Shown here one piece after another: positions 44,801 through 55,533 of a stretch of DNA of 64,000 nucleotides. Position 1 is the first letter of the stretch; the number at the start of each line of letters is the position of its first letter. Position numbers and translations under genes: made by a program. The DNA is from Ophioceras dolichostomum (taxonomy: Eukaryota > Ascomycota > Sordariomycetes > Magnaporthales > Ophioceraceae). Where the stretch lies: assembly GCA_003049485.1 (NCBI GenBank), contig PYST01000091.1, positions 53,603-117,602 on the forward strand. Reading direction: 5' to 3'. The notes beneath the pieces were generated by a model. It did not search any database. It worked only from the letters and a program-made list of their open reading frames with translations, and had not been told where the DNA came from.

Positions 44801-45420
44801 AGTGCCGGGAACTGGGCGTTGTGAACGGCACCCAGGGTGTGGCCACATGCCACCAGCTGGATCATCTCGGTCTGGGTGAAGCCCATGCGGTCAAACTGGT
44901 TTCGGAAGGTTGCAAGCGCATTCCCTACCTGCGGCACGCCCAGGTTGCCTGCAGACGTGGCATCCACTCTGCCGCCCCGGACCGGGATGGGCAGCCCGCC
45001 GCACGACCGCACCGACGTGTAAACGCCCAACGCGATCAGATCGGCCAGGCTGCTCCTGGTGCTCAAAAAGCCGCTCATAAACGCCATCGTGGTCCCCAGG
45101 CCAGGGCCCGAGTTTTCGCCGCTGTTCAGCTCGTACTGCAGCGACCCGTCCATCCCTCCCGTGCCGAAGAAACGGTTGGCGGGGGCCATGTCGTGAAAGC
45201 CAGTCCGCAGCCACTCCGCCGCGTTCTTCCTCCCGGGGCCGGACGCCTCGTTCGCGCAAGACCTCACGTTGTCTGCGAAGAGCCGTGCCCTGAATCCCGA
45301 GATTTGGAACATGATCTCCTCCAGCTCGTCGTTGACGTGAGGCCATGTTGGATCCGCTCCGACCCGAGCTGCCAGCGGCAGGAGCACCGCGGCGGCGAGA
45401 ACTGACGACGTCGGCCACAT
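41878..45420 (-). CDS. secreted heme peroxidase with three WSC domains
   Basis: Exons are 45420-43056 and 42932-41878 (1139 aa). The 123-bp intron is GTAAGT..CTATAG. A signal peptide (MWPTSSVLAAAVLLPLAARV) leads to a plant/fungal-type heme peroxidase domain. The distal RTGFHDM has Arg 72 and His 76, and the proximal ACGHTLG has His 194, so both heme-site residues are present. A beta-rich region follows (about 310-540). Cys-rich WSC carbohydrate-binding domains lie at about 607-697, 739-829 and the last 95 residues. They are separated by mucin-like Ser/Thr linkers, the longest about 210 residues. The protein is likely secreted or wall-attached and heavily O-glycosylated, oxidising extracellular substrates with H2O2 while bound to glucans. 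The upstream in-frame Met at 45588 was rejected because it would bury the signal peptide. Substrate is unknown. Confidence 0.93.
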   Translation of the reverse strand: MWPTSSVLAAAVLLPLAARVGADPTWPHVNDELEEIMFQISGFRARLFADNVRSCANEASGPGRKNAAEWLRTGFHDMAPANRFFGTGGMDGSLQYELNSGENSGPGLGTTMAFMSGFLSTRSSLADLIALGVYTSVRSCGGLPIPVRGGRVDATSAGNLGVPQVGNALATFRNQFDRMGFTQTEMIQLVACGHTLGAVHNAQFPALVPSGTGVNGAAGLDSTDAAFDNKVVTEYLDGTTKNPLVVGPSVALGQNADGRVFGADGNVTMQSLADPTVYQTTCRTMLQRMIEVVPAGVTLTDPITPYTVKPVDMQLTLATGGASMTWTGYIRVRTTTIPLATITSLTLTYKDRSGGSSCGSCTTTITVQGVGQGLDDTWAFFPVAASVSTSTGISSFTVRVNRNDGTSTTFDNNGAGYPLQDGVFLQRPQSCLLQGSGALTLRALVRNDRTNMPVNLNITYTTTQSNSPVYALNKDSVAMTKGDCVGAYTFYSATYSILGGRSFAAKLDVISGSGGDLLSDAFNTAADLGGTCVTYSGSATCSTATISTVSSTSTSTSSSTSSTSSTSSTSSTSSTSSTSTSSTVTTTTSTTTSVSPTATLHHRQTLGGYQLVSCWTEGVGSRALTGATFAYDGMTLESCMGNCTGFAYWGTEYGRECYCGNSLHSTSASAPLADCNMVCSGDSTEYCGAGNRLELYLTTASSVPTTTAPTSTSSSSSTSTTTTTSVAPTGTLSRTQTVGKYSYAGCWTEGTGVRALSDKTYADDTMTLQSCAAFCDAYKYFGTEYGRECKLSSSPNHQPLFPSFPKYSKPCVYLFFADPSSSPFLFPPIGYCGNVLHATSTNVPLADCSFTCPGNPFQYCGAGNRLELYIANSTSSSTTSKKSSTSLTTDSISSASSASSSSSTSRSSSTSSLPTSRSTSSMSSSSSSTTQPTTPNIPSSSSTTSSSSKSPTMPSGSTTSSKTTTSSVNSSSSLDKASPASAATTSSSSITTTKASTSTNIASTTASSSKGTGTGTGTTTTSGTTTATTTSTATGTTTAPSSSSTSTSTSTSTTSTSSTSSSTSSSSTSTTAPASPTHPPKITIASTNETWSFLGCRSEATSSRALTGKTYASDDMTLDSCASYCAGFAYFGTEYERECYCGDVFQSGSVEVPLTDCYMLCKGNKSQYCGAGVRLSVYAR
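43687..43740. repeat. 3 x 18-bp tandem repeat in the peroxidase linker
   Basis: Three exact 18-bp units (GGTGCTGCTAGTACTGCT) encode repeated Ser-Thr-Ser segments in the linker before WSC domain 1. Confidence 0.92.
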
Positions 45421-48400
45421 CTTTGTTGTTCTTGCGGCTGGTCCGAAGGGGCCGTTATTGATCGATATAACGTGCTGTGTGTTCCCCCAGGTGTTTCCCC
45501 CAGGCGACGACGTGTAACTCCTCAGAAAAGAGTGTCTCCGTCTTCCCGGCTCCTTCGACTTAAGACACGATAATATGACACCTCGCACCCAAAAAAGACA
45601 TTAAATAATACTAGGTAGGCGGGTAGATAGATAGTTGCGGGAACACGCAGACTACTATGGGCAATACAAGAAAAGCGAGTGTAATGGTCAACCAAATTCG
45701 ACAAACGAACGCGAATATTGGCTGGCACAGTCCCGGTGCTGATAGCAACGAAGGGGCACGACGGGAACGACGGGAACGAGGGTGTGCCACGGCCACACAA
45801 AGATGGCGGCGAGACTCGAGAAACGACCGTGGGAGTGGTAGAGAACGGAAGAACGAGAAAGGAAGCCGGGGGGACGTCTATCAAAGAAAGAAAAAGCCAC
45901 GGAGGGTGTAGTAATTATTATTGCCTTCATCCCCGTTGGTCGTCGATAGCTCGGGAGTGGTCCATCTTGGCAGCTGTCCCGTTCCCGCCCACACACGGCA
46001 GGGCCAGCAGACTGGAGCTTACCAGGATTTTTTTTGTCCCATCTGCTATTCTTTTTCTGCTTCTTTTCCTTCCGTCGCGTCCGAGAGCAGGATGCGGTAG
46101 GGCGGTGGGCATAACATTGGGGCGTCGACGGCCCTGGCTGCTGCTGTGTTGTCGCCGAGCATGCAGCCGCAGGCTTGGTCCCCGTCTGTTTTCGTATTGA
46201 GCAGCGAGTGGGGGAAATTGCCAAGGGTGATCCTTGACAAATGGACCGTCTCGATTGGTCAACCCAAGCAACCATTTCCAGCCGCAGGCACGGAAAGGGG
46301 GGGAGGAAAAGGGAGGGGGGCTCCAGGGGGGCACCATCGATATCGGTCTGGTCACCCTCCTGAGAAAATTGACCAAAAAAAAAGTATTGAATTTGGTTCT
46401 TTTGTGCCTCTTGTCGATCCTAAGAGTCCATGTTTCCCCTCGGACCATCCCCAGCCCACCAGCCCTGAGCCGTGCGGCCTGTGGCTGCTCTCCCTCTGAG
46501 ACATCCATGATGACTGACAAGCCGTGCAAGACATCTTTTTTTCGGAGGCTTGACCTCGTGAGGCCGGCCGACCCGCTCGCCTTGAGGTTGTGTCACACAT
46601 CTTCGGTGCGAGATAACCTTCACGAGAAGGAAGATCTGACAAACCTGTTGAGCCGTACGTAGTACAACCATACAACCTCTGTATCGTACTATCGGATGAA
46701 GAGCTGTGAATGTAAAGCTCGCTGTAAAGTTCCCTTCTGCTCTCTGTTCAATGAACGTTGGTCATTGTGTCTTCGCGCTTCCATCTTTTTTTAACCCCTT
46801 TGCCAATTGGCCTCTCCCCTTTTAACGCCTCTGCCAATCCGTGCTAGTTGTGATGTGTAAATTGCAGGGTCTTGGGCTCTGCCTCTTCCACTTTGGCGGC
46901 GTGCGCTAGTGCATTGAGATTGAGTCTTCTGAAATGGACTAACTGGTCCGAGCGCGAACACTTTTTCACTTTTCAGGCACCGGTTGTCTCTCAATGTGTC
47001 TCTCCGGGCTGTCAGTTTTCATTGAATCCAGGCACAAACGGTTAGACCAGTTCGACCAGCTCGACCAAGCTCGACCAAGCTCTCAGTTGGACGCGTGGCC
47101 TGGCGGTTCCATTTGCATGTGTCCACTGGTCCACTGGTCCAGCTCAGAGAAAGACGAAAACTGTCTGGTCGTTTGTGCTCGTTTCTGCTCGTTTCTGCTC
47201 GGCAATAAATATCCGATCAGTCGAGGGAAAATGCCGCCTGCAACCTGAATCCTGTTCTCGCTGACAACAACACACATCGGGGCCCGCCGTTGCCCCTCTG
47301 TCAGCTCTGAACTGAATTGCCCGATTTGGCACACCTGCATCCCGTCTGCACCATCGACGCCCGCATTGAGTCGCACTAGCGAAAACACTTTGGTGAGATG
47401 GTTCGAGTTTGACCCCGAGCGGCGGCGCTCCTCGGGTAGTACCGCCCACAATGCTGCAGACGCTGTGCTTTGCTATGCTCTGCACTTGCACGCGGTGTAC
47501 ATGTACAGGTGTTCAGAGTGTTGAGGTTGGGATTCGTTCGGGATTTGACTTTCCAATCGAGGCAGGTCGGTTGCAGTCGCAGACAATACAGAGTACGTTG
47601 CAGTTCAATATAGCCAAGTCTCCCGGCCATATTAGCATATCTTCAGCCCAGCTCCAGTTGTCAGCATCAAATATTCCTTTCACATGAGGACATGATGCCG
47701 ATATGCTTATCTTTCATGGCTTATTACAGAGCCCGCCCGCCCACTTGCCGGAATCCGACAGGAAGCTTTTCTTTGTTATATATCGATATGTTGTGGCCCC
47801 CTTGACGGACCCGGCAATCGATTATCGGGCGTGCGGGCACCCGTACGTTGTAGGGCGTCCGCCCCACTGCTGGCGTCCCGTCTTCCCCGGCTTTGGGTTG
47901 GTGAACTTGAGATTCGTTTATGTCCGGGTCGAACAGGTGGCGGCCGCGAATGCGTATTCCGTCTCACAAAGGTACAGCCACTGTAGGAACCATCGCACAA
48001 CGTTCTACCATTAGCAATAGTCACCTCCATTCGATGAGGTGGGCGGCGTTTTTGCGTGCATTTTGATACTCACAACGGTCAGGAGGCTTGCCTCATGTAA
48101 CCCCAATGGATATTGGGGCTGAGCCTTACGTGGTACTCAACTTCACGGGATCTTTAGGCTTTCTCGCCGCCAAAGGCACTTTTGTAGGTACAAGCAGGCA
48201 ATCTCGTCTGACTGACAGGGACAATCCGGATCGACTGTCGGGCCGTTCCTTCGAGTTGGGTTGGCAACTGGCGTTCATCTCATCGAAAAGCCAACTGACG
48301 GGCTGAACCAACCTGGAACTCAAAACATCGTGCTAAGCCACATATGACGAACTTCTGTGGCGTGTGACGTGTGGCGTGTGGCGGGACTCCTATCTCTGTG

Positions 48401-49824
48401 GGCGAGCCCAGAGCCCAATGATGTCAATCTGAATCACAGAGTGCGCATTGCACAGCTCTTAGAGTGTCCAGACAGGCGTCTCTGAGTCTCCTCCACGCAA
48501 TATATGTCCCGGCAGATCCAACCAACATAAACGCATAAATGCACAGTCGGTCCTCCTCCCGATCACGTGCCGCACGGCCACTGTCCCAGCCAATTGCTGT
48601 GGCTGAGCCACCCCGGCTTTGAACCTCCCCAACCAATCAAGGTGAAACTGGGCCCCGGCATGGGTCTCCATGGCCGACTCACATGTGATGTCAGTGTGTT
48701 TCAATGTGGCGGAAAACAACATTCGTCATCCAACAAAACGTTCAACATCGAGATGGGCCAAACCTCGGGCCAAAAACCGGCCTTTCGAACCCACGCCCCC
48801 TCCCTCGCTCCCTCCCACATAAGGTATGTAATTCTCGCTGCCGCAAAAAGTAGCACGAAGGGCTTGAACGAGGCCCTATCTTTGACCACCCTCTGACCGT
48901 GCCAGTGGACTGGTGCCGGGAGCCCAATGGCCAACCAAATGCTCCGGAACAAGGGTCATATGCGTCAAACGGCGGCCGAGCGACGGGAGGTGACGACGAA
49001 AGACGGCCGGGCCACCTTTTTTCTATGTGCCATTCTCTTCCCACTTTCACTTCGCCTCAAAAATGGCCGCGTGGGGTGGTGTCCTTGATTGACACCTCCG
49101 CATGGAGCGGTTCTAAACCATGCGGGGGGTTCTCTGCTTGAAGTACCTACTGAGGAATGAAGTAGAAGTATATACGGAGGAAGGGGTATGGGGAAGAGTC
49201 AGTCATGGAATGAGAAACGGGTGGATGGGAAACTCTCTCTCGCATGCATATGGAGTGAGGCGAGGCATGGCCGATCCGCGATGATGCCATGACCGCCGTT
49301 CCCACGCCGTTGGTTCCTTGATGGGCCTCTGATCGGTTCCTGATAGTTGGAAGAGTATTGGGTATTAATGCTCGACGCTTTCCTCCACACCTGTTGGTGT
49401 TGGTCAGACTTGACTTTTGATCGATCATACTTTTCGATGCTGCTCTCTTTGTTCTTCACCCTCAGACTGCTGCCGAAATATCCGTCCTTCTTTCTCGACC
49501 TAGGCTAGGGTGACTGACTGGAGCATCTAGCATCTTACATTCTGACTTACAAAGTGCAAACACGCAATACACACGCAATACACTCACCAAAAAGAGATTT
49601 GACCACATTCATACCCTCCCTCCTCCCTGGTTGCCAAGATATTCTTGCGACCTTCGCTAGCCTCTCTGGAATTGTCTTCTTTTTTTGTCGACTTCCTATT
49701 TCTCTCTCTTTTGGTCTTTCTTTGCCTCGCGGGTGCGTCGCCACCCATACCACCACCCACCACAACCACCACACCTTCCCGATCGGCACCCGTGGAACGC
49801 CACGGCTACCGAGTATAGTCGAAC
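45421..49824. other. 4.4-kb intergenic region without a supported gene
   Basis: This is a divergent region between the peroxidase start and the MARVEL gene start, so it contains both promoters. I see short direct repeats near 47040-47065 (TCGACCAAGC) and 47155-47200 (CTCGTTTCTG). CCAAT occurs near 48636. No coding frame has convincing composition. Confidence 0.5.
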
Positions 49825-51133
49825 ATGAAGGGGGCCAGAACCGGACATGCGCTTAAGGGCCTGCAGTGGTTCCTCAGGGGAGTGCAGTTCCTCAGCGCTG
49901 CCCTGATTCTGTCCATCTACTCCTACTTCCTGGCGACGTTGAGCCAGCACAACATGGACGTGCCGACGTCGGTCCGGGCCGTCGAGGGGATCTCCGGCTT
50001 CGCGGCGTTGTACTCGATACTCGGGATCTGCGTCTTGTGTTGCGTCGCCGGGTTCATCCTCACGTCCTTCTTCGCGATCGTGCTTGACATCGCCTTCGCT
50101 GCGGCCTTCATCTACGTCGCCATAGCGAATCGCGACGGCGTGGGCACCTGCGAGGGCGTGGTGTCTACTCCATTCGGCACAGCGGACGCCGCCACCAACG
50201 TCTCACCTGATGGCAAGGACCACACAACGTTGCCCAGTTTCCGGACAGCTTGCAAGCTTGAGAGCGCGTGTCTCGCCGTAGCAGTCGTGGCAATGTGAGT
50301 TATTTTCTCGCTTCCAAGTTCCCCCCGGCCCTCTCCCTTGTCCCTTGTCTCTTGTCCCCCTTGTCCACCCCTGGACAAGCTTCCCACCGCTTGTGCGCGT
50401 CACTGGCTGCACACTTCCTTCACCTCCTCTGCCTATCCTCACATCTACCCACCTTCCTACCTACCTAGCTAGACTATGTGATACCAGACACTAACCGACT
50501 TCTGGCGGTCACTCTCCGTCGGCTCCTCGATACTGCAGACTCTTCTACATCTTCTCGGCCCTAACAGAGCTCGCCCTCGGTCGGAATCGCTCCCGACAAT
50601 CGGCGGAGAGGCGAGCCGGCCTATACGCCAAGGAAAACAACTACAGCAGCAACAACAACCGCTATCCTCAAGGCGGCCAGCCCCAAAACCCCTACGGTCG
50701 TCCAGGGGATCCGTACAACGCCAACCAGAACCAGAACCAAAACACCTCATACATGGACCCCGTCACCCCCCAGCCCCAAGGCTTCTTCGACAAGCTCAAG
50801 GCAAAAATCCCCGGAGTGGGCGGCGGCGGCGCAGGCACCGGCACTGGCCGGAAGGACGACGAGCTGCCCGAGTTCACCAACCCACAGCAGCTCAACGGCG
50901 GCGCCGGCGCCAGCAACAGCCGGACAGCCGTGCCGGCCGCGACGCACCCGGGCCCGCTGGAGCCGCCCGTGCAGAAGGAGAACCTGTACGCGAACAAGTA
51001 CAACGACGGGCCGGGGCGCGTGAGCGGCAGCTACCAGGTGCCCGACAACAACCCTTACTACGGCATCACCAGCCCACAGTACGGGCAGTTCGGGCAGGGC
51101 CAGGGCGGGTCGCGGGGGAGGACCATCACATAA
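49825..51133 (+). CDS. MARVEL-domain membrane protein
   Basis: Exons are 49825-50294 and 50539-51133 (354 aa). The intron is GTGAGT..CTGCAG, phase 2. The first 175 residues hold four membrane segments in the MARVEL arrangement. They start with GLQWFLRGVQFLSAALILSIYSYFL, followed by FAALYSILGICVLCCVAGFIL, FAIVLDIAFAAAFIYVAIA and ACLAVAVVAILFYIFSALTEL. The loop before helix 4 has two Cys (TCEGVV and TACKLE) that could pair. The C-terminal 175 residues are cytosolic, Asn/Gln/Gly/Pro-rich and Tyr-containing (NPYYGITSPQYGQF). MARVEL proteins act in membrane apposition and at the plasma membrane; fungal members are mostly uncharacterised. No enzymatic motif is seen. Confidence 0.87.
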
Positions 51134-52325
51134 CAAACACAAAACACTTTACGGCGGCCCTTTCAACTTGGTTTTGTATTATCGATGCCGGCCGTCGAAC
51201 ATTTTTCGATTCTCTACATCCAATTTTGTACATATATGAGGATGACCTTCTATCGTCGTGCTTTCGACTTGACTTTTCCTTTCCCCACGGAATGACCCTG
51301 GATACCTACATTATTCGGTATTGGGTTGGCTTAGATTATTTATATTTAGGAACCTAAAGTAATTACGACATAGAGACACTTCCACCACGACTTGGAATAC
51401 CACACTGCAATCTTGTCTGTATTCCTGGGGGGGAAGGTTGTGTGGGCCTGATTCGTCGCTAGAACTGCTAGGGACTCTCATCCTGCTGGTGACTAGAGGG
51501 AGGACGACGGCCTGGTATGGGCGGTGAGGAGATCGGCTTCTGGGAGATGCTGCTTGTGGAAACCGATTGACTGACTGACTGACTGACTGACTACAAAGAT
51601 GTGGGAGATGGGTAGATATGACTGATCTCTGACCGGTGTGTACGATGTTGCAAGTTCTGAGACCAAAACCCTGCCGATAGGGCGAGGTGAGTTGATTTTG
51701 TCTCTGCTCGGTGAGTCAAACGCGATTCAGCTTGCTCACCAGGAGGGGGGCGGGGTAGGCCGGGAGGCCGGCCATCAGTCGCGGCCGCCTCCCCCAGATG
51801 GGTGAGAACTTTGTTGAAGCGGCTCCTCTTTGCTCTTTTTGGAAGCGGGAGCGAGGCCGCCCGCGGTCGGCCAGGGGCCATTATGCTAACCGGAGTGCCA
51901 CCTTTGGACTGACCGGTGCAACTCGTTCGTTTCTCGTCCGGATAGGTACCTAGGTACGAAGCATACACCTAAACGCGTGAAAAACGCCCAAAAGCTTTTT
52001 CCGAGATAGATGGGAGGGCGATGCTGAGGCTTCTAGCACCAAGCACCCTAGCCGACGACAGGGTTACATGCAAAAAACTAGGGCTGCCAGTGGGTACCTT
52101 GGTACCTACCGAGGCAGAATAGGAGAAAGGGAAACACCTGGCGCAGATTCCCGTAGTATTTAGAAGTACACGAGCTAGAGGTAGAGAACAGACACCTCAG
52201 AGCGCTACTACGGGTGCCAACAGACGTAGGTGGGATCCGGTGAGCGATGCTGTAGCGTTCCCCTGCCCTCTCTCCCTCACTCTCTCACCTTCGTCCCCTC
52301 TCCACCTCTCGCTCTTGCGCTCGCT
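51134..52325. other. convergent 3' flanks with a tetranucleotide repeat
   Basis: This 1.2-kb region lies between the convergent MARVEL and dolichyl-diphosphatase genes. It has (TGAC)6 at 51568-51591 and GGTACCTTGGTACC near 52094-52107. A 125-codon minus-strand frame at 51591-51968 has random composition and is not called. Confidence 0.5.
51568..51591. repeat. (TGAC)6 tetranucleotide repeat
   Basis: Six uninterrupted TGAC units in a convergent intergenic region. Confidence 0.95.
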
Positions 52326-53770
52326 TCATTTCGTCTTCTCGTCAGCGGCACTCATCCCCGACACCCCCGACGCCGCAGACGCCGCAGACGCAGCAGCAGC
52401 AGAAGCACCACCAGTAGTAGTAGTACCCGCCGCAGCATCACCCACAAGCGACCCACTCCGCCTATCCTCCCATTTCTCCCATCCGGCCTGGCACAGGTCC
52501 TCCTCGACGACCAGGTCGCGGAACCGGAACCAGCGCGCGGCGGGCAGGTCGATGGCCCAGGCGAGCACGCCCAGGCGGCGCACGGCCTCCTCGGCGGCGA
52601 ACCACCCAAGCGCGCTGACGAACCCGGCGAGGCTGCCCACGAGCACCTGCCGCGGCGTGTGGTAGCCCAGGTACACGCGGCTCCAGGCCACGAGGGCGGC
52701 GAGGACGAAGGCGACGAGCGAGACGGCCGCGCGCTCCGGTAGCGACCAGGGCCGGTGCGGGTAGCTGTGCAAGCCGTAGAACTCGAGGAGGTCGCTTTGC
52801 GCCTGCTGCCAGCGGTCGCGGGCGGCGACGAGGGCGGCAGCGGCGGCGGCTGCCGCTGTGGCATGGTTGGTGTTGGCGGTGGTGGTAGCTGCAACAGCAC
52901 CACCAGTGTTCACGCTTGACGAGTCACTCGCTCCATCGTTCTGGGGGGGAGCAGCAGGTGATGTGTCGTCACGCTCCGGTGTTGCCAGCCGCTTGCTCTT
53001 CCTTCCACCACCACCGCCCTTCCCCCTCCCTGCCCCTGCTTTATCACTGCCCTTCCCTCCTCCTCTTTCCCTGGAACCAGCAGCAGCAGCCGCCGCCACC
53101 GTCGTCCTCGCGGCGGGGCTGCCCCGTCTGCCTCGAGGCCTATGCCTGACGAGCAGGAACAACGTGACGCTGAGGGCCCAGAAGGCGACGAACTGGGCGT
53201 GCGACGACGGCATGCCGTAGCCCTTCCCGTGTATGCGGCGCGGGCGCTCCTCCTTGATCAGGCGCTTCAGGGCGAAGTTGACGGCCTCGCAGGCGAGCTG
53301 GCCGGTGAACATGAGGGCCACCTCGACCTCGCGGGAGGACCAGATCAGCGTCGCGTAGACGATGCATAGGGCCTGGGGCACGAGGGCGAGCCATGCGCAC
53401 ACGTACGAGACGGGGTCGGAGGGGTCCTAGATTTTTGGGGGGCAGACGACGGAGGGGGAGTGGTTAGTTAGATATTGGGCTGGGATTAAACGCCTATTGT
53501 TCTTCTCGTTTCATTCTCTTCTTCCCGGTGCAATCCATCTACCTAGGTATTCTCTTTCCGTTCGTCTCAGAGTCGGAATGGATTGGATTGGCAAGGCGGT
53601 CTTGAACTTGCCACGAAGCGGGCTCGGCCATTCCACCTTTCCGAGCGTCAAAATGCTCGGGGGCACAAGGACGAGCCGATGGCGGAGAGATTAGGTGATC
53701 GCGGGAAAGTCATACTCACATAGTAGACGTGTGTTAACGAGAGCGAAGCCAGAGGGACATCGTCCGCCAT
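52326..53770 (-). CDS. CAX4: dolichyl-diphosphatase (PAP2 family, CAX4/DOLPP1-like)
   Basis: Exons are 53770-53720 and 53426-52326 (383 aa). Exon 1 encodes MADDVPLASLSLTHVYY; the intron is GTGAGT..TCTAG and the join gives YYDPSDPVSYVCAWLALVPQ, typical of this family. The tripartite phosphatase signature is complete: KRLIKEERP (KX6RP), YGMPSSHAQ (PSSH) and SRVYLGYHTPRQ (SRX5H). Several membrane helices surround these motifs. In the ER membrane this enzyme removes a phosphate from dolichyl diphosphate, recycling the N-glycosylation carrier. A block of about 110 residues rich in Ala, Gly, Arg and Ser lies between the second and third motifs, and the C-terminus is an Ala-rich tail. Family members are usually about 230-250 residues. 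The gene symbol is by yeast homology. Confidence 0.9.
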
Positions 53771-54421
53771 GATTACCGGTGGTCTAAGCTGGAACGGTCC
53801 TTCCTATGGATGCATCGCAGCTGTATTTGTTGCTCTAGTTCCTTCCCATCAACTGGTTGAGACAATGGGGGAATGTTGGTGGTGGTGGTTGCTGAAGTCG
53901 CGATGGCGGGCTATTTCGTGGTTGGTGTGATACGGATACGTGTTATAACGTTATAACGTTTGACAATTCTCTGGAAATCGATTGCTCGGTCGACATCGGC
54001 GCTTGCGGTGCTGGTGGAAGTTACTACCAAGTAAGCAGCAGTCAGTAACACGAGGGCCTCGGCTGGCGTTGGTGGTTTGTGGTCAACGGAACCTTTCATT
54101 TCGGTGTGGGTTGTGCTGTGACGTCGTGAATTGAGGCGGGATACGTCTTGTGGCGGTGCGGCACTCCTTGATGTGGCTGAACGGAAGGCTGGCCAAGTAC
54201 TTCGTCGAGAGCCACTACCTCACTGCATTCTAGAAATGCTGCTTGCAATTTATTTTCTAGAGAGAGAACTACGACGCTGTTCTGGAGCCTGAGGGGTTTA
54301 TTTTTCTTGGTGCCCCTGAAAGGTGGTGGGAGAGCTCCATACTGTGGCGCAACCGCATTCTATTGATCAGCGACGTAGTGATGTGTAGACTGTGCCTGCT
54401 CGAGGGCCACACTGAGGAACA
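53771..54421. other. intergenic region, dolichyl-diphosphatase promoter
   Basis: This 651-bp gap between tandem minus-strand genes contains the dolichyl-diphosphatase promoter. A perfect palindrome, AACGTTATAACGTT, lies near 53945-53958. A 62-codon minus frame at 53911-54099 has no recognised family; it could be an upstream ORF but is not called. Confidence 0.45.
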
Positions 54422-55533
54422 TCAGTCACTATCCGACCCAGGATCCTCATGCCAGTCATTCCCAATAGTAGCAGCAGCAGCAGCAGTGGCAACGGTGCCA
54501 GTAGCGACAGCGCCATCCGCAGCCCTCGAAGCCAACTTCTTCTCCCGCTCTTTCTGCCTCCTCTTGAGCTTCTTCTCCCGGTTGAGCCTCTTCTTCTTTT
54601 CCAAGAGGTGCTCCTCCTTGGACAGCCGTGTCCTGGCAAGCTCTTCTTCCTTCTCCCTAGCAGCCTCTTCCGCCTTGGCCTTGGTCCTCAGCGCGATTCT
54701 TTGCCTCTTACCGGGTCGTTTCCTCTTGTTAGAGTCCAACTCCCCACGACCCTCTCCGCCCCGACTCTGGCCCTGGCTCGTGCTCTCTAAGACGGTAGAG
54801 GATGTCGGCTTTCCTATCTTGCTGCCACTGCTGTTGCTACGGCTGCTTGAGGGGACAACAATCCTAATAACTCGCCAGGGCTTCTCAAGCCCCCAAGCCC
54901 GCTGCTTCGACCGCTCCAGCACCTCCTCGCCGGTCACAGCCGAGAGCCGCCACCTCTCCTCGTCCTCCGCGGTGGGGGGCTTGGCAAAGTAATAGCTTAA
55001 CGGCCGACGACGCACTATGCCGCCCTCGCCGGCGGTGCCAGCGTCCCCGTCGGCTGCTATGGTCTCGGGAGCTAACATTACTTTGGCTACTGAGCCATTT
55101 GCGCTATCACGTGAGGCGAACAGGCGGAACTCGAACACCTCCCCCGCTCCCTTTTCGGAGGGGAGCTGTTCGGCATCCTCACCGTCGGGATGCGGCCCGG
55201 GTGAGACCTCTGCAGGTGGCGGAGGTGTAACATCGAACGAGAGCAGCGAGGCCAGGTGCCTCTGTAGCTTGGCCTGCGCTTCTGCTGCTGCTTCTGCGTC
55301 GTTGTGGATCTCTGGCTCGGGCTCGGATTCGGAGTCATATAGGTTCTCCCTCCTCACCCTGCTTTCGTCAACACTCGTCAGTTACCAAAAGTACAATATC
55401 CGAAAAGGGCCGTGGGAGCACTGGTGTAGAGAAACGTAGGAGCAGAGCGAACGGCGATGGAGAGAACGATGCTTGAATCGTCAGAAGGGCTTGTTATTTT
55501 CACTAACCTCTTTGCATCAGGAAGCTCGAACAT
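54422..55533 (-). CDS. DUF2011-like conserved fungal protein
   Basis: Exon 1 is a 26-base mini-exon at 55533-55508; exon 2 is 55358-54422 (320 aa). The intron is GTTAGT..AAGCAG. The join reads MFELPDAKRVRRENLYDSES, which matches the conserved start of this fungal family as I recall it. A short block GEVFEFRLFASRD (about 85-95) and a second, PLSYYFAKPPTAEDEERW (about 128-145), are likely the conserved core. The C-terminal third is a long Lys/Arg/Glu-rich coiled region (KAKAEEAAREKEEELARTRL, then EKKKRLNREKKLKRRQKERE), suggesting a nuclear or nucleolar RNA-associated protein. That role is inference; no enzymatic motif is visible. Without the mini-exon the frame would start only at a GTG. Confidence 0.82.

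Noticed and set aside
53911..54099. 62-codon minus frame upstream of the dolichyl-diphosphatase
   Set aside because: It could be an upstream ORF, but the position of the transcript start is unknown and the peptide matches nothing.
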